Assembly: GCA_900557555.1 (NCBI GenBank)
Contig: USTH01000001.1
Span: 4,479 to 68,478 of the forward strand
Length of the DNA stretch: 64,000 nt
Source: an uncultured Prevotellaceae bacterium
Lineage (GTDB): Bacteria; Bacteroidota; Bacteroidia; Bacteroidales; Bacteroidaceae
Direction: 5' to 3'
Shown here: positions 37,001 to 47,088 of the stretch, in pieces
Layout: the number at the start of each line of letters is the position of its first letter
Numbering within the stretch: position 1 is the first letter of the stretch
Program-made: the position numbers and the translations under genes
Notes under the pieces: model-generated
What the model was told of the DNA's origin: nothing
Database searches by the model: none
What the model saw: the letters and a program-made list of their open reading frames with translations, nothing else

Positions 37001-37026
37001 TAAACCAAATCGGTCGTTAAGACTTA
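37001..37026. repeat. R1 repeat, single-end fragment
   Basis: One terminus only (TAAACCAAATCGGTCGTTAA followed by GACTTATT, as in full copies); the interior and other end are gone. It lies 19 bases before an R2 array. Confidence 0.6.
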
Positions 37027-37044
37027 TTGAGTTAATCATTGGCA

Positions 37045-37122
37045 TTTCGGCCGAAATCGACATCCCTTTCGGCCGAAATGTGATTGCGTTTCCACCGAAA
37101 TGCAACTGCGTTTCGGCCGAAA
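37045..37122. repeat. R2 array: four palindromes with exact 22-bp period
   Basis: TTTCGGCCGAAA or a close variant starts at 37045, 37067, 37089 (degenerate, TTTCCACCGAAA) and 37111, always 22 bases apart with unrelated 10-base spacers. The array lies between the convergent ompH and apt genes. The regular two-turn phasing suggests a protein-binding array or a repeat element. Confidence 0.85.
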
Positions 37123-37184
37123 CGAATGAGTCAGGTCTGATTTACCAAAGCTTGCATCAACGGCAGGCGGCATAAAAATATATA

Positions 37185-37223
37185 CCGTTCATTTCCCAAG
37201 GCTTAGCCTCGGGAAATGAACGG
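37185..37223 (-). terminator. Terminator of apt
   Basis: A 13-bp perfect stem (CCGTTCATTTCCC / GGGAAATGAACGG) whose loop holds a second small hairpin (AGGC-TTA-GCCT). Read on the minus strand it is followed by TATATATTTTTA. It lies about 57 bases after the apt stop. Confidence 0.8.
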
Positions 37224-37279
37224 CCGTGCTTAGGCCCTCCCTTTATCCCACCTGCGACAAATATAAGGAACAAGTCAAG

Positions 37280-37819
37280 CTACTCGGTCACCACAGTATA
37301 GAGCGGCAGTTCCTTTGGAAATACATCGCGCCCATGCAGTCCCTCGTCGGTTATTTCAAGGAGAAATGAGGCGTACACCGCCTTTGGGTTGAACTGTTTA
37401 ACCAATTTGTAGGCGGCCAATGCAGTGCCGCCAGTAGCAAGGAGATCATCATGAATCAATACAACATCGTCTGTACTGATGGCGTCTTCTGCCATCTCAA
37501 TGGTATCTGTGCCATACTCCTTGGTATAGGTCTCACTTTTGGTCTTGACTGGCAGCTTGCCTGGCTTGCGGGCCATAACAATTCCCACGTGGAGCATTTT
37601 CGCCAAAATAGCCCCTACAAGAAAGCCTCTTGACTCAAGGCACACCACCTTTGTTATACCCTTGTCGGCATATTGGCGATACAGGTCGTCAGCCATTATA
37701 TTGATACTATCGGGATCCATCAGCCACGATGAGATGTCGCGAAACAAGATTCCTTCCTTAGGGAAATCCTTTATTCTGCGCAATTTGTCACTAAGATATT
37801 GTTTTTCGTTTTCTTCCAT
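37280..37819 (-). CDS. apt: Adenine phosphoribosyltransferase
   Basis: 179 residues, the normal Apt length. It salvages adenine to AMP using PRPP. The PRPP-binding signature is VVLIHDDLLATGGTA, preceded by the KVVCLESRGFLVGA and KPGKLP loops typical of Apt. The N-terminal IKDFPKEGILFRDIS segment is also diagnostic. It is a single gene on the minus strand, convergent with the ompH genes. Confidence 0.97.
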   Translation of the reverse strand: MEENEKQYLSDKLRRIKDFPKEGILFRDISSWLMDPDSINIMADDLYRQYADKGITKVVCLESRGFLVGAILAKMLHVGIVMARKPGKLPVKTKSETYTKEYGTDTIEMAEDAISTDDVVLIHDDLLATGGTALAAYKLVKQFNPKAVYASFLLEITDEGLHGRDVFPKELPLYTVVTE

Positions 37820-37926
37820 TACGTTTTAATGAATAACTATAATGCAAATATAGCCACATTTGCTCAAATTACAGACAATAAAGCCGAAAAACAGTCGCCG
37901 AGAGTGAACTTTCAACATATTTATAT

Positions 37927-37934
37927 TATATTTG
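37927..37934 (+). promoter_or_regulatory. Promoter -7 box TATATTTG
   Basis: A TAnnTTTG box 34 bases before the GH31 start at 37969; no clear -33 box. Confidence 0.45.
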
Positions 37935-37968
37935 TGCCAATAATATCTAACTACTAACTGACAACATT

Positions 37969-40488
37969 ATGAAACTTCGCTTCCTCTCAATTTTTATGGT
38001 TGCCTTGGCCACCTGCCATAATGTCCATTCACAGTACAGTAATGTGGCCTACAAAGACGGCACGGTAAGATTTACTGTCATTACTGACGGGGCTGTCAGG
38101 CTTGAGTACTCCCCCACCGGACAATTTACAGACAACGCCTCACAGGTGGCAGTGATACGTTCCTATCCGAAGAGCGACTACACCGTCAGGCAATACGGCT
38201 CTACTGTAACCGTCAGCACACCCAAAATGGTTGTTAGGTACAAAAAGGGCAGTGGCAAGTTTACTTCCCAAAACATAAGCATCACCTCCGCCAAAGGGCA
38301 GCCACCATTCAGGTGGACACCAGGAGTAAAGGATACTCTCAACCTTAAGGGCACTTACCGTACTCTTGACGGCTTTGACGGAGAATATTGTGGCAACTTC
38401 AAGATGCCGCTGTGTCAAGGTGTGTTGTCACGCTCGGGGTGGACACTGATTGACGACTCGAAATCATACCTCTTTGACAATGACAAGGAATGGCCTTGGG
38501 TAACAGAACGTCCACAGACAACCGACAGTCAAGACATGTACTTCATGGCCTACGGCACCGACTACAAACAAGCCCTCAAAGACTTTACCGTCTTTGCCGG
38601 CAAGGTCCCCCTGCCGCCCCGCTATGCATTCGGTTACTGGTGGAGTAGATATTGGAGCTACTCCGACACAGAACTGCGCCAACATCTTGACCACTTTGAC
38701 AACTGGAACATTCCGCTTGATGTGCTCGTAATTGACATGGACTGGCACTACAGCGACGGAGTTAGAGGCGGTTGGACAGGCTACACGTGGAACAAGCAGC
38801 TGTTTCCCGACCCCTACAAGTTTCTTAATTACCTGCGTGATGAGCGCAAACTCAAGGTGACTCTCAATATACACCCTGCCGATGGCATACGCCCATTTGA
38901 TACTCCATTTAAGATGATGGCAGACTATATGGGTGCAGACACTTCCAAGACCAGCCAAATTCCCTATGAAGGCAGTAACAAGAAATTTATGAGCGGACTG
39001 CTCGACAAAGTGCTTCGCCCCATGAACGAGCAGGGGGTCAGTTTCTGGTGGCTCGACTGGCAACAGTTCATGAACGACCGCAAACTTACCAATCTCAGCA
39101 ACACGTGGTGGATAAACTACGCATTCTTCTCCTACATGCAAAGAAAACAGTCTGCCCGTCCAATGCTCTACCACCGTTGGGGAGGGTTGGGCAACCACCG
39201 CTACCAGATAGGATTCTCTGGCGACAGCCACATCACATGGAACAGTTTGAAATTCCAACCATACTTCAACTCTACCGCCTCAAATGTGTTGTACGGATAT
39301 TGGAGCCATGACATCGGTGGGCATCAGGGAAACGGTATCGATCCCGAACTATATGTCAGATGGATGCAGTTCGGAGCCCTAAGCCCCATTCTGCGCACCC
39401 ACTCCACTAAACAGGCCAACCTCAACAAGGAGCCATGGACGTTTGACTATAAGACTTGTGACATTCTGCGCCAGATTGTTTTTGACCGCTACGCAATGGC
39501 ACCGTACATCTACACCATGGCGCGTAAAACCTATGACGATGCGGTATCGCTCTGCCGCCCCATGTACTACGATTATGCTACAGATCAGAAAGCATACGAC
39601 TGCAAATACCAATATATGTTTGGCGATCAGATGCTCGTCTGCCCTATCGGAGAGCCGATGAAAGACCGTCAGTCAACCGTCAGTGTATGGCTTCCGGAAG
39701 GCAACGACTGGTATGAAGTGTCAACTGGCACACTGCTCAACGGGAACCAGGAAGCGAAACGTATCTTCCTGCTTGATGAATATCCGCTGTATGTAAAAGC
39801 CGGCAGCATACTGCCTACCTATACCAACCACGTCAAAAACTTGCAAGGCAACGAGAACAGCCTTACACTGACGGTGTATCCCGGCGCAGACAATGGTGAG
39901 TTCACTCTCTACGAAGATGCTGGCGACAGCAAGGACTATGACACACAATATGCCACCACACGGTTCTCACAAAAACGGCAGAATAACACGCTGACTGTAG
40001 ACATCGCTCCACGCAAGGGATTCTACACTGGCATGCCCACCACCCGTAAATGGCGTATCAAAGTGCTCTGCTCGCAGATGCCGCTGAAAGTCCAGCTCGG
40101 ACAGACAGACATCAAATACACCTATGACGCCAAAGATTTGGCCCTGCTGATAGACCTGCCAGAAGTTCAGGCCACCAACGCTCAGACTCTAATAATAACC
40201 TATCCGCACTACGCCAATGCCACAGACCTTGCCGACGGCACTGTCGGGCAGATGAGACGCGCCGCCAACGCCCTCATAGATTACAGAAAAAAGAACTGCA
40301 GCCTTAACCGTACTGACGAACTTGCATCTATGGAGACAGTGGCGGAGGCTATTAACTACAACCCTCAGGAACTGAACAGGATAGTCAGTGACTTCCGCCA
40401 GAGCCTCAAGCAGTTATCCAAAATCCTTAACGATAATAAAATCAACGGACAAGACTCCACAACAATTCTGAGAGCTATGGGCATGTAG
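37969..40488 (+). CDS. Glycoside hydrolase family 31 (alpha-glucosidase/xylosidase type), secreted
   Basis: 839 residues with a signal peptide (SIFMVALATCHNVHSQ). The GH31 core begins near PLPPRYAFGYWWSRYW, with VLVIDMDWHY as an inner strand. The likely nucleophile is D363 (SFWWLDWQQF) and the acid/base D419 (GFSGDSHITW). A C-terminal DUF5110-type region follows (LTLTVYPGADNGEFTLYED), then an unusual helical tail to residue 839. The W-L-D-W form of the nucleophile motif resembles bacterial members active on alpha-glucans or related oligosaccharides, but the substrate is not settled. A strong bidirectional terminator follows. Confidence 0.9.
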   Translation: MKLRFLSIFMVALATCHNVHSQYSNVAYKDGTVRFTVITDGAVRLEYSPTGQFTDNASQVAVIRSYPKSDYTVRQYGSTVTVSTPKMVVRYKKGSGKFTSQNISITSAKGQPPFRWTPGVKDTLNLKGTYRTLDGFDGEYCGNFKMPLCQGVLSRSGWTLIDDSKSYLFDNDKEWPWVTERPQTTDSQDMYFMAYGTDYKQALKDFTVFAGKVPLPPRYAFGYWWSRYWSYSDTELRQHLDHFDNWNIPLDVLVIDMDWHYSDGVRGGWTGYTWNKQLFPDPYKFLNYLRDERKLKVTLNIHPADGIRPFDTPFKMMADYMGADTSKTSQIPYEGSNKKFMSGLLDKVLRPMNEQGVSFWWLDWQQFMNDRKLTNLSNTWWINYAFFSYMQRKQSARPMLYHRWGGLGNHRYQIGFSGDSHITWNSLKFQPYFNSTASNVLYGYWSHDIGGHQGNGIDPELYVRWMQFGALSPILRTHSTKQANLNKEPWTFDYKTCDILRQIVFDRYAMAPYIYTMARKTYDDAVSLCRPMYYDYATDQKAYDCKYQYMFGDQMLVCPIGEPMKDRQSTVSVWLPEGNDWYEVSTGTLLNGNQEAKRIFLLDEYPLYVKAGSILPTYTNHVKNLQGNENSLTLTVYPGADNGEFTLYEDAGDSKDYDTQYATTRFSQKRQNNTLTVDIAPRKGFYTGMPTTRKWRIKVLCSQMPLKVQLGQTDIKYTYDAKDLALLIDLPEVQATNAQTLIITYPHYANATDLADGTVGQMRRAANALIDYRKKNCSLNRTDELASMETVAEAINYNPQELNRIVSDFRQSLKQLSKILNDNKINGQDSTTILRAMGM

Positions 40489-40523
40489 CCCCAAAAATGT
40501 TTACCTGTGTGTCTGACACGCCC

Positions 40524-40574
40524 ACAAACAAAAAGTCCCTCAACCATCGTTTGGTTGAGGGACTTTTTGTTTGT
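40524..40574. terminator. Bidirectional terminator between convergent genes
   Basis: A stem of about 22 bp (ACAAAAAGTCCCTCAACCA with its complement) and a 5-base loop at 40547-40551. A-rich on the left arm and T-rich on the right, it would serve the GH31 gene and the minus-strand gene at 40597. Confidence 0.92.
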
Positions 40575-40596
40575 GGAAATCAGGCTGGCAGCAAAA

Positions 40597-41400
40597 CTAC
40601 TTTACTAAGAAGCATCTGCCCTTGACGACATAGACACCCTTGCCAAGTGAGCGGATATTCCGCGAAGATACCTTTGAAGCCACCTTAACGCCCGAGATAT
40701 TATAGACATCCGTAAGTTCATCGGGCGCCAGTTCACCAGCAACATCCTCCACGCCTGTCATGCTGTAGTCGAGATGATTCGTTCTAAGCGTACTGCTTGT
40801 CTCGCCACCATTAAGTTTTATGAAGCAGCGTGAAGCGAGAATGCCATTTGGCACTTCGCTAACATCAACAAAGGTTGCTGCAGAGTTATCTTTCACGAGA
40901 ATGCCGTAGATGCCTTCAGAACTTCCAGCCTCGGTTGCGCCTCCAAATATCACTGTGGTACCAGTGTTATCCGAAAATTTAAGTTCTACCGGGCCTGTGG
41001 ATACATGTGCATCGCTCTGACGTATTTCACGCACTCCGCTTTCAAGGGTAGAATAGAGTATATACGGTGTGTTCGCCTTAAGTCCGTCAGGTTTCACGTC
41101 CTTGAAGTTTAGTTTGGTGGCAACACCCGTGTTTTCCACTCCTACCAAAGTTTCCAGACGGCACTCCTCACCGAAGATGCTGTTGACCTCATCTGTCGTC
41201 AACGACACCGGCAGGCAGATGGTGTTCCACCCTTTGTGGATAAAGCGGTAGATAGAAAGGTCTATCGTCTGACCGTTATAAGCGGTAAGGTCTTTGGGGC
41301 TCACCGTATTGGTGACAACCCTCTGCTGTGCGCTAACCGTGTTGAAAGTCATGCATGCCACGGCCACAAGTACCAAGTTCTTCAATGTAATCTTTTTCAT
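40597..41400 (-). CDS. Secreted protein with a sorting-domain-like C-terminus
   Basis: 267 residues with a signal peptide (LVLVAVACMTFNTVSAQQ). The middle is a beta-rich domain of the kind found at the ends of Prevotella surface proteins (WNTICLPVSLTTDEVNSIFG, LKANTPYILYSTL). The last 40 residues (VYNISGVKVASK, IRSLGKGVYVVKG) resemble a T9SS-type C-terminal domain. Function unknown. It is the last of three minus-strand genes after the large GH31. Confidence 0.75.
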   Translation of the reverse strand: MKKITLKNLVLVAVACMTFNTVSAQQRVVTNTVSPKDLTAYNGQTIDLSIYRFIHKGWNTICLPVSLTTDEVNSIFGEECRLETLVGVENTGVATKLNFKDVKPDGLKANTPYILYSTLESGVREIRQSDAHVSTGPVELKFSDNTGTTVIFGGATEAGSSEGIYGILVKDNSAATFVDVSEVPNGILASRCFIKLNGGETSSTLRTNHLDYSMTGVEDVAGELAPDELTDVYNISGVKVASKVSSRNIRSLGKGVYVVKGRCFLVK

Positions 41401-41478
41401 AATGCCGTTATATTATAAGTGATTGTTCACAAATACTGTTTGCTGCGTATTCTATCATCTACCTCTGGCTCAAAGGCC

Positions 41479-43041
41479 TTACGGTCTCTTGATGCGGGCT
41501 GGAACACCCATAGCAACGCCATACGAAGGCACGTCATGCGTCACCACTGCACCCGCAGCCACCACAGCTCCCTTGCCTACAGTTACTCCCGACAATATCA
41601 CCGCCTTCGGGCCGATTACCACATTGTCCTCAATAATCACTGAACCATGAGTGACAAGCTGACGATCCTGCGGAAGTATATGAAGCGACTCGACATCGGT
41701 CTTGCCGCACTGATGGTCGGTTATCAGCACATCATGGCTTATCAGCACGTTGTTTCCGATACGCACATCACGTATGGAGCTGACACGTACGTTGCGCTCG
41801 AAAGTCACATTGTCGCCGATAGCAATCTTTGGAGTATAGTTGCCCGTAGAGATGCTTTGCAGATGCAGCCCAGGCTTTGAACAAAAACCAGTACCTATGG
41901 TTATATTCTTGCCCTCAACAACTACAGGAACCTCCACCTGGCACCCTTTTCCAGAACGTACTCTGTAGCGGAACCGATAAGTGGCGAGGCTGTTTCTGAA
42001 CTGTTGCAGAGCCCGTGTTACCAGAGTGTTGCAGATGAGCATCGTAATGCCGGCCAGCACCACTGTAAGCGTCTTACGCACCACGGCAAACAAAAAACGT
42101 ACCACACGCCCCCAAACCTTGCCAGACACGCACATCTTAAGTACAGACGCCACCGGACGCCAGCCAAGATATTGCTTGACAGTCTGCCTCCCAGCCTTGG
42201 CATCAAGTCCCTTTGCTCCCCTGCGCAGCACAAACAAGCGTACAATCAACGGCAACAGACAGTCGCTCACACTTGTCTTCATCTTCATTATAGTGGCCGG
42301 CGAAAGACTGACCGTTCGACTTTCAGCCTCGTAACTGTCAAACACCGTAAGAAGGTTCTTTACATAGATTCGTATAGGGTCACGGGCCTCCTGCACGGGA
42401 TTTACAGGAGCATCGTTGAGTAACCTCGGGTTATAGATGGCATTTTGCTTGCCCGACAAGGCAACATGCAGCAATAGCGGTACGGCAGGTATGCCCGTGC
42501 CTACACCAAACTCCCGAGGGTCATAGCCTCGTATGAAGTCTGTGCGTATGATATTACAGCTGGTATCAATAATACCCATACGCACTACCTGCAGAAAGTC
42601 ATCGATGTCAACGTATTGTGTCAGGGTTTTGCGTGTCCTCGCATTGAGAGACAGGTAGACAAGCCCAAATTCATTTTTCTCCAACACTTGCAGCATGTCG
42701 CCAAAACGCTCTACCCTAACAACATTGCGCGCATCAAGCATCCAAATGTATTTGCTGCGCATAAGAATGGCCTGATTAATGGCAAACATAAAACTGTTGT
42801 CACGACTCAGATTGTCGGTGTTGCAGATATATTTAAAGGGCACACGACCCTCAAACTGCCTGACCATGGAAGAGGTACCGTCGGTAGAGTCATTGTCTAC
42901 AATTATGACCTCCATACGTTCCTGCACACTGGCATCAAGCAACGCCAATCGCAGGAGTTGCTGCTTGAGCGACAAGACATTGTTGCGTGTTCTTATGCAC
43001 AAAGTCAGGATTTTGCCGTAATTAAAAGTCAGTTGGGGCAT
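41479..43041 (-). CDS. Fusion of a GT2 glycosyltransferase and a hexapeptide-repeat acyltransferase
   Basis: 520 residues. Residues 1 to about 260 are a GT-A family 2 domain ([45 protein letters not shown] at the DXD position). A linker with a hydrophobic helix (about 310-340, [19 protein letters not shown]) follows. Residues of about 390-520 form a left-handed beta-helix acyltransferase ([52 protein letters not shown], ending GVPARIKRP). It probably makes and acetylates a surface sugar. No polysaccharide cluster surrounds it. Confidence 0.85.
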   Translation of the reverse strand: MPQLTFNYGKILTLCIRTRNNVLSLKQQLLRLALLDASVQERMEVIIVDNDSTDGTSSMVRQFEGRVPFKYICNTDNLSRDNSFMFAINQAILMRSKYIWMLDARNVVRVERFGDMLQVLEKNEFGLVYLSLNARTRKTLTQYVDIDDFLQVVRMGIIDTSCNIIRTDFIRGYDPREFGVGTGIPAVPLLLHVALSGKQNAIYNPRLLNDAPVNPVQEARDPIRIYVKNLLTVFDSYEAESRTVSLSPATIMKMKTSVSDCLLPLIVRLFVLRRGAKGLDAKAGRQTVKQYLGWRPVASVLKMCVSGKVWGRVVRFLFAVVRKTLTVVLAGITMLICNTLVTRALQQFRNSLATYRFRYRVRSGKGCQVEVPVVVEGKNITIGTGFCSKPGLHLQSISTGNYTPKIAIGDNVTFERNVRVSSIRDVRIGNNVLISHDVLITDHQCGKTDVESLHILPQDRQLVTHGSVIIEDNVVIGPKAVILSGVTVGKGAVVAAGAVVTHDVPSYGVAMGVPARIKRP

Positions 43042-43105
43042 CTTCTACTTGTCAGGATATTTTAGTTTCTTTTGGTCTGTTCCTATTGTTGCGGAATGTG
43101 TGTCA

Positions 43106-46100
43106 TTATTTTGTTTTGCCACCTGTTGTGGCGGGCTTATGGCTATACAACTGGCGGTCGACAAGAATAATGTCAGTTGGTTTGAGTTTCACTGCTCCGG
43201 CTGTTTTCGCCTTGAAATGCAACACAACCAGAACAGCATCACCATTAAGCGGCCGTTCATTGTCTACCCCTACGAAAGTTGGATAAAACGCCTTGGCGCC
43301 ATCAGTGTGAAGGCGGTCACGGCTGAAATTTGTGAACAACTTGGCATCTTGCGGTTCGTTGCCGATATATTGTAATTGCTTTTCGGAATAAGGAACAGAC
43401 AGACTGAAAGCGTTGACATTGCGCAGTCCCTGTCCCTTTATGGTCACAACAACATCCTCGCCAGTCTTGTAGGCCGACTTGTCGGTTTCAATGGTGATAT
43501 TGCCGTCCACTCTCTCGCCAGAGGGTGTCGTAAAACCACCTTCGCCAACCTCTACTGCTACGTTGGAGATGTCATAGGCATCAATGAGTCCGTTGCCGTT
43601 GATGTCTCCCTTTGACACATAACCCTCAAAGTCTGAATCGCCCTGACGGAGACCCGTATAGTTCATATATGATGTAAGGTCGTTGCTGTCAAGAATGCCA
43701 TCATTGTTAATATCGCCTGGCACATAGTAAGCGGAACCCGGCACACGGAATATATATAGTTCGCAACCTGAGCCGAAGTCCCCGAAGGCTTTCGTAACGT
43801 CAAGCTTCACATAGCGTGCCTTAGGATTGTCTTTAAAGGCGATTTCCTTCAACTGAGAATCACACGCCCAATTAACCTTGCCAACTTCCGTCCACACTTC
43901 CTTGTCCATGCTTATTGACACGTTTGCCTCAAGAATAATGCCGTTCATACCCGAACGACGTGGCAGGTATTGTAGTTTATCGAGCGTGTTGACAGAATGC
44001 ATATCAACCAGCAGTTCGAACGGCACGGCTTTCTTGCCATACTCTGTATGCCAGCCTGTTTCAGCATCAAAGTCAAATAGTTTGGCTGGGGTTTCGCCAC
44101 CCTGCGATGGGAAACTGCAGGTGGCCGTCATGCCCTTCACGGCAAACTCAAACGGGTCGTCGCTGGTGGTTGCAACGAAATCTGTCCAGTCTGACACTTT
44201 GCCTGGAGCTGCTGAGCGCACCTTAAACGAATATTGCGTTTTAGGTTTGAGGTCTTCAAACAGAAATTCATTGCCGTGTATATCAAAATAGTTCATGCCA
44301 TTGAACTCAATTTCATAAGCTTGAGCATCAGTCACATCCTCCCAATTAAGTCTGAGACTGTATGGTTTGCGGTCTGTCTCCCTAACATTAACATTGACAG
44401 GTTTAGCAAGGGTAACAGCAGGAATGCCAGCAATACGTGAAGACACCGTCTTTGTCTCGCCACACTGCACCATGATATCTACTGCCACAGGATTTTGGGT
44501 AACATCAGTCTCTGGCAGTTTTATGTTGATGCCGTTTGCTGCTGTCATGCGCAATGCATTATTGCCATCTTTAACCTCTGTGGAGAAGAACTTGCTGTAA
44601 TCTACACCATAGCCGAGACAATATGCCGGCTTAGAACTGCTCTCAAGCTCTTCAATAGTCTTGACAGCTCTCAGCTTCATTTTTTTTCTGCCAATAGTGG
44701 CCGTAATTTTGTCTACAGATTTGAAGTTGCCGACAACACGCAACAGCGTTGCCTTCATCGCTTCCATGCCAGAGAATGTCCCCTTGACAGGACTGACGCT
44801 GATATTAACATGGTCATCACTTGCCTTGGCAGTAACAACGGTGCTTGAACTTTCACCGTTGAGATAGGCTTGGGTAGTGCCATCGTCATCATATTCACTG
44901 AAACTTACTTCACCGCCCCACTTTGGATAGATTTCATAGATGCGGAGTTTCTTGTTGATTTCACTGACATTATTGTTGGCTGCGGTCATTGGGATGATTG
45001 AACCTGATTTAACAAACACGGGCAGCTTCCAAAGCGGAGCATCGAAGCTGTTGAGTACGGCACCGCCTTGATAGACATTCCCGGTAAAATAGTCCACCCA
45101 TTCACCTTCTGGCAGATAGATGTTGTTGCGGATATCATTACCAAGAGAGTCTGCCGCTGTGTTACGGTATATTGGTGCTACAAGAAGGCTTGGCCCATAC
45201 AGATATTCATATTCCGTAGCCTTGCCGAGAGTATACTTATTGGGGTCTTCAAGGAAGATGGCACGTATCATCGGTTTGCCGTCCACAGCCTCGTGAGCAA
45301 TACTGTAAGCATAAGGCAGAAGCATTGACTTCATTTTAAGGTAGGCACGGTTAAGGCTTGTGGCTGGTTCACCGAGAGCATGCGGATATTTCTCGTTTGA
45401 CCCCCATCCGTCCATATTGAGCTGCATCGGGGTAAAGGTCTTCCATTGGAAGTCCCTGATGTTTACTGCCAAATTCTTGCCGCCGAAGATACCGTCCATG
45501 TCAGATGTGATATTCGGCTGGCCAGCAAGACCCGAACCGATATATGTTGGAATATGGAAGCGGATGTACTCCCAATTGCCACCAGTCTGGTCACCGCTCC
45601 ACACACCACCATAGCGCTGTGTACCTGCCCAACCATCGAGTGTAATGATAAAGGGGCGCGCGTTGTCGCCATACTTGGGCATCGATTCTGCCACGTCAGC
45701 AATGCCGTTGAGTCCAAAGGAATAGCCTGCACCTACCCACGCCACATCGGTCTTAAGCACGCGCACACCAGCATCACGTATTTCTTTGACAATATCACGT
45801 TGTAGCAAGGCCGAGATAGTGTCTACAGGGTGCAGATTGCTTTGAGTCCAAAGGCCTATCTCTACTCCATTTTTGCGTGCGTAGTCACCAAATGCCTTAA
45901 GATTGGCAATATTGCCGTCAAGTGTTGTTGTCTGACCATATCCTGCACCGTAGCCATCGTTGGGCAGAACCCATCCAAGAGGCATGTCGTGTTTTTTATA
46001 GCGGTCGATGACTGCACGTGCAGAGAACTGGTAATTGCCGTCAAGTTCACCATTCAAGCTCTCACGAATGCCACCGTTGTCCTTCTGATCCTCCTTGTAG

Positions 46101-47053
46101 TATTTGCCGTCCTCAAATTTCACCACCATATATCCAGGCTTGTCAACCTCTTTCCAATAGTCGCGGTTGTAGGCGTTGAGATGCCCCTCATAGAAGCCGA
46201 ACTTAGGAAGAAGCACAGGGTTGCCGGTCAACTGATAGTAATCGTTCAGTAGCTGCACCGGAGTTTCGTCTACCATGACAAAGCAGTCGAGGTAGTCGGC
46301 ATCGTGGCTCAACCTTACGACACCATCATCCTTGCTACCGAAATCATAGCGTCCAGGCTTAAACGTGTAAGCCATAAAACCATAACCATTGGTTGACCAA
46401 TAATACGGGGCCGGCGAGCATACGCCACCGTCTGTCCAACTGTTTTCGTTCACGATATTCACTACGTTGCCCTTATGACTGAAGCGGCCGTTCTGAATGC
46501 CAGCACCATAAAAATATTCGTCAGGCTGGGCGTTCAGCGATAATGTCACCTTGTTCCCACTGATTGCGGCCGGAGACTTCTCTGCCATTACGGTGCGCCC
46601 ATTTTTAAGATTCGTAACACTGATGGCTCCATCTTGCTTTCTTACAGTTATCGCAACATGTGGCGTCTTTATCACAAAGTCGCCATTCTCTTTGCTAAGT
46701 TTGACTCCCCCAACGGGCTTCATCGGATTAGCCACCAGTATCTGCGCCTCCGGCTTGGCCTCTGGACTGCGGAATACAACACCGTTTTGCGAATCCTGGA
46801 ACAAGCGGAATATGTTTGGCCCATAGAATTTGATATATTTTCTACCTCCACTCTCAAACTGAAGAACAACAGTGTTTTCCTCAGAGCCGACAGTGCAAGA
46901 AATCACAGCATCAGCTCCATCGTCAGAAGCAGGTATTTTCGTCTTGGAATCAGACAAGCCTATCCCCCACTTGTAAGGCACAGCCTCTGCGGGCAATAGA
47001 TTGACGCATCCCAAAACCAATAGCGCCACACATACAGACAACAAGTTTTTCAT
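43106..47053 (-). CDS. Multidomain GH31 glycosidase with FN3, F5/8C, dockerin and cohesin-like modules
   Basis: 1315 residues with a signal peptide (VALLVLGCVNLLPAEA). The GH31 catalytic domain covers about residues 50-800: probable nucleophile D436 (VLKTDVAWVG) and acid/base D488 (GVWSGDQTGGNW). A fibronectin-III module (near 905-985, LRLNWEDVTDAQAYEIEFNG) and a discoidin-type F5/8C module (about 990-1105) follow. A dockerin pair, GDINNDGILDSNDL and GDINGNGLIDAYDI, lies near 1112-1160. The final 130 residues (VVVTIKGQGLRNVNAFSLSV, AVLVVLHFKAKTAG) look cohesin-like. It is an exported carbohydrate-active enzyme; the substrate is unknown. A TATCTTTG box at 47088-47081 is a probable -7 element. 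Confidence 0.9.
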   Translation of the reverse strand: MKNLLSVCVALLVLGCVNLLPAEAVPYKWGIGLSDSKTKIPASDDGADAVISCTVGSEENTVVLQFESGGRKYIKFYGPNIFRLFQDSQNGVVFRSPEAKPEAQILVANPMKPVGGVKLSKENGDFVIKTPHVAITVRKQDGAISVTNLKNGRTVMAEKSPAAISGNKVTLSLNAQPDEYFYGAGIQNGRFSHKGNVVNIVNENSWTDGGVCSPAPYYWSTNGYGFMAYTFKPGRYDFGSKDDGVVRLSHDADYLDCFVMVDETPVQLLNDYYQLTGNPVLLPKFGFYEGHLNAYNRDYWKEVDKPGYMVVKFEDGKYYKEDQKDNGGIRESLNGELDGNYQFSARAVIDRYKKHDMPLGWVLPNDGYGAGYGQTTTLDGNIANLKAFGDYARKNGVEIGLWTQSNLHPVDTISALLQRDIVKEIRDAGVRVLKTDVAWVGAGYSFGLNGIADVAESMPKYGDNARPFIITLDGWAGTQRYGGVWSGDQTGGNWEYIRFHIPTYIGSGLAGQPNITSDMDGIFGGKNLAVNIRDFQWKTFTPMQLNMDGWGSNEKYPHALGEPATSLNRAYLKMKSMLLPYAYSIAHEAVDGKPMIRAIFLEDPNKYTLGKATEYEYLYGPSLLVAPIYRNTAADSLGNDIRNNIYLPEGEWVDYFTGNVYQGGAVLNSFDAPLWKLPVFVKSGSIIPMTAANNNVSEINKKLRIYEIYPKWGGEVSFSEYDDDGTTQAYLNGESSSTVVTAKASDDHVNISVSPVKGTFSGMEAMKATLLRVVGNFKSVDKITATIGRKKMKLRAVKTIEELESSSKPAYCLGYGVDYSKFFSTEVKDGNNALRMTAANGINIKLPETDVTQNPVAVDIMVQCGETKTVSSRIAGIPAVTLAKPVNVNVRETDRKPYSLRLNWEDVTDAQAYEIEFNGMNYFDIHGNEFLFEDLKPKTQYSFKVRSAAPGKVSDWTDFVATTSDDPFEFAVKGMTATCSFPSQGGETPAKLFDFDAETGWHTEYGKKAVPFELLVDMHSVNTLDKLQYLPRRSGMNGIILEANVSISMDKEVWTEVGKVNWACDSQLKEIAFKDNPKARYVKLDVTKAFGDFGSGCELYIFRVPGSAYYVPGDINNDGILDSNDLTSYMNYTGLRQGDSDFEGYVSKGDINGNGLIDAYDISNVAVEVGEGGFTTPSGERVDGNITIETDKSAYKTGEDVVVTIKGQGLRNVNAFSLSVPYSEKQLQYIGNEPQDAKLFTNFSRDRLHTDGAKAFYPTFVGVDNERPLNGDAVLVVLHFKAKTAGAVKLKPTDIILVDRQLYSHKPATTGGKTK

Positions 47054-47080
47054 GATAAGATGTTTTTATACTTTTCTTTG

Positions 47081-47088
47081 CAAAGATA
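47081..47088 (-). promoter_or_regulatory. Promoter -7 box TATCTTTG for the large GH31 gene
   Basis: A minus-strand TAnnTTTG box 28 bases before the ATG at 47053. Nothing else can be supported in 47089-47273. Confidence 0.5.

Noticed and set aside
37045..37122. CRISPR array
   Set aside because: Repeats are only 12 bases, spacers only 10, there are four units, and no cas genes are in the window. The phased palindromes are described as R2 instead.
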